The position numbers were made by a program, and so were the translations under genes. DNA of 16,883 nucleotides from an uncultured Prevotellaceae bacterium. Lineage in GTDB: Bacteria; Bacteroidota; Bacteroidia; Bacteroidales; Bacteroidaceae. Below the pieces are notes generated by a model. It saw only the letters and a list, made by a program, of their open reading frames with translations. It ran no database searches and was not told the DNA's origin. This document shows, in pieces, positions 1 to 6,500 of this stretch; position 1 is the stretch's first letter; each line of letters starts with the position of its first letter. The stretch covers positions 1-16,883 of the forward strand of contig CAMOSA010000032.1 of NCBI GenBank assembly GCA_946624335.1. The letters run 5' to 3'.

Positions 1-741
1 GAGAGCAAGAGTAAGTCCATCTCCTCGCAGTGGAAGGCTGCCCTGCAAGGCATCCTCGACAGCTACCTCGGCAAGACGCCTGAGACGTTCACCTACGAGG
101 GACGTGAATACACCCCGAAGACCTTCGCCCAGAGCCTCGGCCTCGACTGGAACGACTACGTCAGCATCACCTCCTACACCCACCACCCCTTCTACACCAG
201 CTTCGCCGTCGAGGTGCAGGACAACTGGCGCTGGGACCACAGCTACAACGTGCCCATGGACGAGATGATGCGCATCATCGACAACGCCCTCGACAACGGC
301 TACACCATCGCTTGGGGCGGTGATGTCAGCGACCAGGGCTTCACCCGTCAGGGCCTCGGCATCCTCTATGACCTGAAAGCCGGCGGCGAGAGCCTCACAG
401 GCAGCGACCAGGCCAAGTGGCTGAAGCTGAAGCCCGAGGAGCGCAAGAGCCTGGCCGAAGAGCTCGGCGTCAACGCCCCCGAGGCTAAGCCCTCGCAGGA
501 GCAGCGACAGAAGGACTTCGACAACTGGGAACTCACCGACGACCACGGCATGCACATCTACGGTATCGCCAAGGATCAGAACGGACGCGAATACTACATG
601 GTCAAGAACTCATGGGGCGAGACCGGCGACTACAAGGGTACATGGTACATGACCAAGGCCTTCATCGCCGCCCGCACGATGGACTACCTCGTCAACAAGA
701 ATGCCATCCCTGCTGACATCCGTCAGAAGCTGGGCATATAA
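1..741 (+). CDS. C1 family peptidase, aminopeptidase C / bleomycin hydrolase type (5' end missing)
   Basis: The reading frame is open from the first base of the window to a TAA at 739-741, giving 246 residues of a protein that begins outside the window. The visible part carries the C-terminal catalytic elements of papain-like C1B peptidases: the active-site His in the GMHI context (codon 553-555) and the Asn in KNSWG (codon 607-609), with the typical YYMVKNSWGETGDYKGTWYM block around it. The catalytic Cys would lie upstream of the window. The terminal PADIRQKLGI fits bacterial PepC/bleomycin hydrolase enzymes, which remove N-terminal residues from peptides. In Bacteroidetes such proteins are often exported, but the N-terminus is not visible, so location is unknown. 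The next gene starts 109 bp downstream on the same strand, separated by a strong hairpin. The family call is firm; substrate preference cannot be read. Confidence 0.9.
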   Translation, partial: ESKSKSISSQWKAALQGILDSYLGKTPETFTYEGREYTPKTFAQSLGLDWNDYVSITSYTHHPFYTSFAVEVQDNWRWDHSYNVPMDEMMRIIDNALDNGYTIAWGGDVSDQGFTRQGLGILYDLKAGGESLTGSDQAKWLKLKPEERKSLAEELGVNAPEAKPSQEQRQKDFDNWELTDDHGMHIYGIAKDQNGREYYMVKNSWGETGDYKGTWYMTKAFIAARTMDYLVNKNAIPADIRQKLGI

Positions 742-768
742 TCCGACGTCTGTCACCAGACAACACAC

Positions 769-828
769 TTCACGGATTGTACGCATTGCGGGCTTCACAC
801 ATCCCTGGCAATACGTGCAATCCGTGAA
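769..828. repeat. Long imperfect hairpin between the peptidase and permease genes
   Basis: Arms 769-789 and 808-828 are 21 bases each and complementary except at two positions, one of which is a G-U pair in RNA. A further GGG (790-792) can pair with CCC (803-805), leaving a 10-base loop. There is no T-run after the right arm, so it is not a classical intrinsic terminator. It could be a factor-dependent terminator or an mRNA 3'-end stabiliser for the peptidase transcript, or a copy of a dispersed palindromic repeat. Related AATCCGTG/CACGGATT words occur in intergenic repeats of many bacteria, which is background knowledge and not shown here. Confidence 0.6.
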
Positions 829-850
829 ACCGTAAACTGCCGCCAATGCA

Positions 851-1855
851 ATGAAAGCAAGCATAACGATAGCGGGGCTCGCCGCGGCTGTCGCGGCGCT
901 GTTTGCCGCGAACCTCTACTTCGGCGCCGTACATATTCCCGGTCAAGCCATCACCGACCTGCTGTTAGGCCGTGAGGTATCGCGTATGTCGTGGTCCTAT
1001 ATCCTGTGGGAGAACCGTATGCCCCAGGCCGTGACGGCCGTGCTCTCCGGTGCCGGCCTGGCAGCTGCCGGCCTGCTTCTTCAGACAGCCTTCCGCAATC
1101 CCCTGGCCGGCCCCAGCATCTTGGGCATCGACAGCGGTGCCAACCTGGGCGTGGCCATCGTCATGCTGCTGTTCGGCGGTTCCTTCGCTGCCGGCACGTT
1201 CTCGCTCAGTGGCTTCCTGCTCGTCGTCGTGGCAGCCATGGCCGGTGCCTGCGGCGTCATGGCCCTGCTGATCGCCTTCTCCCACCTGTTACGCTCCGAC
1301 ACGTTGCTGCTGATCACCGGTGTCATGATCGGCTACCTCACCTCCTCGGCTATATCTCTGCTCAACTATGGTGCCACGGAGGAAGGTGTGCGCTCGTTCA
1401 TGATGTGGGGCCTCGGCAGCTATGCCAACGTCACCGTCGACCGCCTGCCAGCCTTCGCCGCCACGATGGGCATCGGCATCGCAGCCGCCCTGTTGCTCAT
1501 CAAGCCGTTGAACGCCCTGCTGCTGGGCGAGCACTATGCTGTCAACCTTGGCATCAACGTCGCGCGCACGCGAACCTCATTATTATTGGTGACCGGTCTG
1601 CTCACCGCCACCTCCACTGCCTTCTGCGGTCCTATCGCCTTCGTGGGTCTTGCCGTTCCCCACCTGGCGCGTCTCTTTCTCGGAACGGCCAACCATCGCA
1701 CGCTACTGCCTGCCACGCTTCTCACCGGTGCCTGCCTGGCCCTTTTCTGCAACCGCATCTCTACCCTACCGGCAGACACGCTCATCCCGATCAACGTCAT
1801 CACGCCTATCATTGGCGCACCTGTCGTCTTATGGGTTATCCTCGGCAAACGGTAG
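851..1855 (+). CDS. FecCD-family iron/heme/cobalamin ABC transporter permease
   Basis: This 334-residue polytopic membrane protein belongs to the FecCD/BtuC family, the inner-membrane channel of importers for ferric siderophores, heme or vitamin B12. Family hallmarks visible are RMP at residues 56-58, a Gly/Ala-rich helix leading to Q78, RNPLAGP at 82-88, LGIDSGANLG at 91-100, VPHLAR from 269, and IGAP near 321-324 close to the C-terminus. Length and about nine to ten hydrophobic segments are normal for the family. ATG at 851 is chosen because hydrophobic sequence begins immediately; an out-of-frame ATG at 846 stops after two codons. No ATP-binding subunit or substrate-binding protein is encoded next to it in this window, so partners must lie elsewhere or be missing. 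The ligand cannot be decided from sequence alone. It may be co-transcribed with the upstream peptidase. Confidence 0.92.
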   Translation: MKASITIAGLAAAVAALFAANLYFGAVHIPGQAITDLLLGREVSRMSWSYILWENRMPQAVTAVLSGAGLAAAGLLLQTAFRNPLAGPSILGIDSGANLGVAIVMLLFGGSFAAGTFSLSGFLLVVVAAMAGACGVMALLIAFSHLLRSDTLLLITGVMIGYLTSSAISLLNYGATEEGVRSFMMWGLGSYANVTVDRLPAFAATMGIGIAAALLLIKPLNALLLGEHYAVNLGINVARTRTSLLLVTGLLTATSTAFCGPIAFVGLAVPHLARLFLGTANHRTLLPATLLTGACLALFCNRISTLPADTLIPINVITPIIGAPVVLWVILGKR

Positions 1856-1858
1856 CAT

Positions 1859-1884
1859 AGCTGGGCTTCATGACGAAGTCAGCT
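1859..1884 (+). terminator. Possible weak hairpin just after the permease stop
   Basis: AGCTG (1859-1863) can pair with CAGCT (1880-1884) and CTTC (1866-1869) with GAAG (1875-1878), with a small bulge. The next bases are GGGTG and an A-run, with no T-run, so termination on the + strand would not be of the simple intrinsic type. It lies immediately before the 22-bp repeat array. Confidence 0.25.
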
Positions 1885-1894
1885 GGGTGAAAAA

Positions 1895-2092
1895 ACACAC
1901 ATAGGGGTGTAGCCAGACACACATAGGGGTGTAGCCAAACACACATAGGTGTGAAGCTAAACACACATAGGTGTGAAGTCAAACACACATAGGGGTATAG
2001 TCAAACACACATAGGGGTGTAGCCAAAAAACCTTAAGGGTTTGGGCGAAAACCCTTAGGTCTATACGCCAAAACCCTTAAGGGTTCCGAAGG
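1895..2092. repeat. Array of nine 22-bp units, each centred on a small palindrome
   Basis: Nine contiguous units of exactly 22 bp fill 1895-2092. Units 1-6 (1895-2026) share the core ACACACATAGG and then GGTGTAG or TGTGAAG; units 3 and 4 contain the inverted repeat CACAC-ATAG-GTGTG. Units 7-9 (2027-2092) keep the 22-bp register but are built around CCTTAAGG; unit 9 holds a perfect 14-bp palindrome AACCCTTAAGGGTT (2072-2085). Unit 8 (2049-2070) is intermediate between the two types. The array lies between the 3' ends of two convergent genes. It has no unique spacers, so it is not CRISPR. It may serve as a terminator/boundary region, a protein-binding array, or simply be a slippage product. Confidence 0.85.
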
Positions 2093-2136
2093 ATGATGTC
2101 ATACGGCCGGAGCATTGCACCGGCCTGCATCGCCAA

Positions 2137-2544
2137 TCAATAGGTGACGACGGGCGGAAGCACCTTAGCCTGCTCCACCATCTTGATGACCTCCTTGAGT
2201 GAGGGCACGCGGCGGACGAGGTGTTTCTCGTTGTTGGTCTCCTCGAGCTTGGGCTGCAGGTTCTCGGGGACGCGGTGGCGGAACTCCTTGACGGTGTCGA
2301 CGCCTGCGGCCTCCAAGAGTTCGGCGAACTGGGGACCTACGCCATTGATGCGGAAGAGGTCGGCGTGGTTGGTCCAGCGCAGGATGAGCTTGTCGCTGAT
2401 GCCTGTTGCCTCAGCCAGCTCCTGACGTCCCTTGGGTGTAGCACACTTCTCGAGCAGATCGTCTACTTTCACGATACCAGCGGCAATGAGTTTCTCAGCA
2501 TAGGCCTCGCCTACGCCTTCGATGTCGATTACTTTGTAAGCCAT
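2137..2544 (-). CDS. DUF4332 helix-hairpin-helix protein
   Basis: This is a 135-residue soluble, mostly helical protein with two helix-hairpin-helix motifs: IEGVG at residues 8-12 followed by YAEKLIAAGI, and INGVG at 66-70 followed by PQFAELLEAAGV. Between them is a second helical repeat (GRQELAEATGISDKLILRW). This is the layout of DUF4332-type proteins, which resemble DNA-polymerase/topoisomerase HhH domains and are presumed to bind DNA without sequence specificity; no enzymatic residues are apparent. It has no signal peptide, so it should be cytoplasmic. It is a single gene: a Bacteroidetes -7 element lies about 80 bp upstream, and the neighbour on the same strand ends 174 bp before its start. 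Its 3' end faces the 22-bp repeat array. The biological role is unknown. Confidence 0.85.
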   Translation of the reverse strand: MAYKVIDIEGVGEAYAEKLIAAGIVKVDDLLEKCATPKGRQELAEATGISDKLILRWTNHADLFRINGVGPQFAELLEAAGVDTVKEFRHRVPENLQPKLEETNNEKHLVRRVPSLKEVIKMVEQAKVLPPVVTY

Positions 2545-2623
2545 AGTGATTGAAGTTAGTAAATAAGGATAATTGTGGTTGCTTATTGTCGAGTTAACGG
2601 CTCTGTTTAGGCTATTCGATGTG

Positions 2624-2631
2624 CAAAAGTA
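2624..2631 (-). promoter_or_regulatory. Bacteroidetes -7 promoter element for the DUF4332 gene
   Basis: On the minus strand the sequence reads TACTTTTG, an exact match to the Bacteroidetes -7 consensus TAnnTTTG. A TTTG at 2656-2659 upstream could act as the -33 element, but the 24-base spacing is a little long. The implied transcript start near 2617 gives a leader of roughly 70 bases. Confidence 0.6.
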
Positions 2632-2655
2632 CGAATAAATTTCTATTCTGCCTCA

Positions 2656-2694
2656 CAAAAAAGGAAAAAATAATCACTTCGTGCCACCTTTTTT
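2656..2694 (-). terminator. Possible terminator of the hemolysin III gene
   Basis: AAAAAAGG (2657-2664) is complementary to CCTTTTTT (2687-2694), with a small CAC-TTC-GTG stem (2675-2683) inside. On the minus strand the short CACGAAGTG stem is followed by ATTATTTTTT and then CCTTTTTT, which is the order expected of a weak intrinsic terminator 25-60 bases after the hemolysin III stop. The rest of the 174-bp gap holds only the next gene's promoter and leader. Confidence 0.4.
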
Positions 2695-2718
2695 CATATC
2701 GAAGGCCCGTCAAGGAGC

Positions 2719-3369
2719 TCAGAGGTAGCGCATCAGGACTTGCCAGACGCACACGATATGGCAAACGGAGCCGGCCAGGACGAAGAAGTGGAAGACCGAG
2801 TGGACGTAGGGGCGGTTGTGGGAGAAGGCAAAGATGACGGCACCGGTGACATAGCAGCAGCCCTCGGCGATGAGCCACCGGATGGTGGACGGCTCGACAC
2901 ATGCCATCAAGGGCTTGAAGGCGACGAGGACCGAGAGGCCCATGAGGACGAAGCAGGACGTCTCGACGTAGCTGTGCTCATCGAGGCGGATGAAGCTGAC
3001 GACCGTGCCGACGAGGGCCGCAAGCCACACGAAGCAGAACAGACCCCATCCCCACCAGCCGGCATCGCGCATGGCTATCAGCGTCACCGGTGAATAGCTG
3101 CCGGCGATGTGCCAATAGATGGCGGCATGGTCGAGACGCCGCCATACTTCACGCGAAGGCCACGACGAGGGGATGGCGTGGTAGACGGTGGAGCTGACGT
3201 AGCTGGCCAACATACCGACGAGATAGAGCACGACGGCCGTGCCAGCCCACTGGTCGTCAGCACGAGAGCACCAGACGAGAAAGATGATGCCCACGACGAT
3301 GCCCAGGACGATGCCGGCAGCATGGCTCAGCGAATTGAGGCGGTCCTCACCCTTGGAGTAATGAATCAT
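2719..3369 (-). CDS. Hemolysin III family (PAQR-like) membrane protein
   Basis: This 216-residue integral membrane protein belongs to the HlyIII/YqfA branch of the PAQR superfamily, with about seven membrane segments. Visible family features are the N-terminal YSKGEDRLNSLSHAAG, a His in STVYH (residue 64), LDHAAIYWHIAGSYSP around D80-H81, and the C-terminal HSVFHFFVLAGSVCHIV with His at 190, 194 and 204. In PAQR proteins these His/Asp residues bind a metal at a lipid-hydrolase-like site; the bacterial function is poorly defined despite the name. The open frame extends upstream to 3426, but the start is placed at the ATG at 3369 because homologous proteins begin with a Y-S-K-G-E-type sequence there and because a promoter lies directly in front. 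That promoter would leave almost no untranslated leader. Confidence 0.9.
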   Translation of the reverse strand: MIHYSKGEDRLNSLSHAAGIVLGIVVGIIFLVWCSRADDQWAGTAVVLYLVGMLASYVSSTVYHAIPSSWPSREVWRRLDHAAIYWHIAGSYSPVTLIAMRDAGWWGWGLFCFVWLAALVGTVVSFIRLDEHSYVETSCFVLMGLSVLVAFKPLMACVEPSTIRWLIAEGCCYVTGAVIFAFSHNRPYVHSVFHFFVLAGSVCHIVCVWQVLMRYL

Positions 3370-3373
3370 GGGG

Positions 3374-3381
3374 CAAAGGTA
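3374..3381 (-). promoter_or_regulatory. -7 promoter element abutting the hemolysin III start codon
   Basis: The minus strand reads TACCTTTG, matching TAnnTTTG, and its last base is only four bases before the ATG at 3369. A TTTC about 20 bases further upstream is a three-of-four match to the -33 TTTG. If used, transcription would begin at or within a few bases of the start codon, giving a leaderless or near-leaderless mRNA. Confidence 0.55.
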
Positions 3382-3509
3382 AGCATTTTCTGCAGAAAAG
3401 TGAAACGACGAGAGGGGAAAAGCCATTTTTTAGGAATGAGAGAGGCAGAAAATCAGCCGCGAAGCTAAAAAAAGGGAGAGAAAGAAGGCTGTACTCCAAA
3501 CTATTTATA

Positions 3510-3517
3510 TATCTTTG
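3510..3517 (+). promoter_or_regulatory. -7 promoter element for the C10 protease gene
   Basis: TATCTTTG matches TAnnTTTG exactly, 43 bases before the ATG at 3561. The implied leader is about 35-40 bases. No convincing -33 TTTG was found at the usual distance. The remaining intergenic DNA (3382-3509) is A-rich with no other structure seen. Confidence 0.65.
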
Positions 3518-3560
3518 CAGCGCAAAGACGACCTTAGCAACTTAACACATCCAATAAACA

Positions 3561-6500
3561 ATGAGTAAAAGAACGATTCTGCTGGCCAGCTGCCTGTGCA
3601 TAGCACTGAGCGCCAGCGCCGATCCCATCACTCGCGAGCAAGCCCAACAGAAAGCCGAGCGCTACCTGCAAGACAAGCAGGGCAGCCGCCGCCTCTCGCC
3701 CATCACCAACGCCCGCAAGCTGGCTCCACAGCGCAAGCGCATCGTGGCACCAATGGCCAATGAGCTGTACTATGTCTTCAACCGCGGCGACCAGGAAGGC
3801 TTCGTCATCGTGGCCGGCGACGACAAGGTGGACGGCGTGTTAGGCTACACCGAGAACGGTGAGTTCGACTACACGCAGCTGCCCTGCAATATGCAATACT
3901 GGCTGGACAAGCACGCCGAGTACGTCGCCTATCTCCAGCAAAACCCGAAGGCTGCGCCGCAGCGCGTGCCGCAGCACGCCGCCATCGAGCCCATGGTGAC
4001 GACGAAGTGGAACCAGGGCGACCCCTTCAACCAGGAATGCCCGATGTACTTCTCGCTCGGACGAAGCATCACCGGATGCGTCGCCACGGCTATGGCACAG
4101 GTGCTCTACTTCCAGCGCGACAAGTCGGTGACCGAGACGCAGGCGACCATGCCGGCCTACACGGGCCGCGCCAGCCATGAGACCTACGGCCAGCTGCACG
4201 TTGAAGGCATCCCCGCCGGATCGCCCATCGACTGGGACAACATGATCGACAACTACAACAACGGTGCCGGCACGGCCATACAGAAGAAGGCCGTGGCACA
4301 GCTGATGCACTACTGCGGCGTAGCCGTCAGGATGGACTACACCAACTCCAGCTCCGGTGCCTACTCGAGCGACGTCGACGACGCGTTCAACAAATACTTC
4401 GGCTACGGCAATGCCGCCACCTATGTCTATGCCTCCAACTACACCGACGAGACGTGGGATGCCCTGCTCTACCGAGAGCTGGAACAAGGGCGGCCCTTCT
4501 ACCTCAGCGGCTCCAACGACGACGGCGGCCATGCCTTCGTCGGCGACGGCTACAAGGACGGATGCTTCCACATCAACTGGGGTTGGGGCGGAGGCGGCCC
4601 CGACGGCTACTATGCCCTGAACAAGATGAACCCCGGATCGCAGGGCCTCGGCGGATCTAACGGAGGCTACGCCAACGGGCAGGAAGCCGTCATCAACTGC
4701 GAGCCCGAGGACTACTCATCCAAAGCCATGCCCATCGCCAATGCCACGGTGAGAAAGCTCTGCCTGGCCAACTGGGACGCCGACGGCGACGGCAAGTTCA
4801 CCTACGGCGAGGCAGCCGCCGTGACCGACCTGCGCGATGTCTTCAAAGAACAGAACTTCAACACCTTCGCCGAACTCTACTACTTCACGGGACTGACGGC
4901 GATAGGCGACGATGCCTTCAACGGCTGCACACGACTGACGACAGTGAAGCTGCCGAAGAAGCTCAAGAGCATCGGCGCACGAGCCTTCAACGGTTGCGCC
5001 GTGCTCAAAGAACTGTCGCTGCCCGAAGGCGTGACGTCGATAGGCGCCGAAGCCTTCCAGGGCTGCAAGCGGCTGACCAACCTGTCACTGCCCAGCGGCA
5101 TCATGCGCATCGAAGACCGCACCTTCGACGGCTGCCAGACGTTCACGAAGGTCGATCTGCCCATCTGCGTACAATACATCGGCGAGCAAGCCTTCGCGGG
5201 CTGCACCAAGATCACCAACGTGACGGTCAAGAACGTCTCGCCGCAGAGCATCGAGCTGGGTGCCAATGTCTTCGAGGGCGTCAGCGTAGCCAGCGCCACG
5301 CTCAACGTGCTACAGGGCACTCGCGACTACTTCGCCAGCGCCGAACAATGGCGCGACTTCGGCACCATCTATGAGCTCCGCACACTCTCGCAAGGCAAGT
5401 TCGCCACGCTGGAGACCGGCAAGCAATACTACCTATATAATGTAGGCACCGGCTACTACCTGACCCACGGCGAGGCCTATGGCACACAAGGCATCGTGGC
5501 CGACACCGAGAGCCCGATGCGCTTCGAGTTCAAGCGCTCAGCCTCGATGCCCGAAGGCGTCTACTACCTCTACTCGAAAGACTCGCCCAACTCCAACTAC
5601 TACTTCTTCCGCACGACGTCAGACGGCTCGGTGGGCAACGGCGTCAAGGCGTGCTTCGTCGACGGACCGTCCAGCAAGATGACCGCCGCCGGACGTCCCG
5701 CCTATTGGTCCGTGGAGCTGGCCGAAGGTCAGGACATGGTCTATACCATACAGGCCTCGAGCGCGTCGTCGGACTATGTCGACGGCGAATACCTGGGCGT
5801 TCAGCCGGACCATGCGAGCAACGCCTCCTTCCCCACCTACGGCACATACTTCGACATCTCCTACGCCGACTACCCGCTGAACTGCCAGTGGATGCTCGTC
5901 GAGTATGACGGCGATGCTAAGCTGCTCAATGTCTATACCTCGCAGCTGGCCAACCTGCTCTCCATCGCCACGTCCAAGCGCATCAACGCGGAGCAGGAGC
6001 AGAGCGTGTACGACAACTTCGGCAGCACGCTCGACGAGGTGCAGAAAGCCTGCCGCAAGCTGCGCAACAAGCTCGACTTCATCAACTTCCAGGAAGAAGC
6101 CTTCCGCGACATCATCATCAGCAAGTACGACACCGACGGCAACAAGGAGATTAGCCACAGCGAAGCAGCCTCCGTGCCGGACTTCGGCAGCCAGGCCTTC
6201 ATCCGCAACACCGAGCTCACCACGCTCGACGACGTGAAATACTTCACCAAGCTCTCCGTCATCAACAACAACTGCTTCAACGGCAACACCAAGGTGCTTG
6301 ACGTGACGCTGCCCAACAGCGTGACCGCCATCTACTACCGCGCCTTCCAGGGCTGCTCGAAGCTCGAGAAAGCCACGCTGAGCTCCAACCTCGAAGAGAT
6401 AGGCGACAACGCCTTCTACAACTGCATGGCACTGAAGGAGCTCTACGTCCCCGTCGCCGACCCGTCGTTCATCGCGCTGGGCAACAACGTGTTCTATGGC

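Noticed and set aside
742..850. Cobalamin riboswitch in front of the permease gene.
   Set aside because: The gap is only 109 bases, is taken up by one simple hairpin, and lacks the conserved B12-box core.
846..854. A two-codon upstream frame (ATG CAA TGA) overlapping the permease start.
   Set aside because: Too short to weigh; a chance ATG is the simpler explanation.
991..1860. A 289-codon + strand frame overlapping the permease gene.
   Set aside because: Arg/His/Pro-rich sequence typical of a shifted frame; the FecCD frame has all family motifs.
1895..2092. CRISPR array, or telomere-like CCCTAA repeats.
   Set aside because: The units are directly adjacent with no unique spacers and no cas genes; the CCCTTAAGGG palindromes are not a directional telomere repeat.
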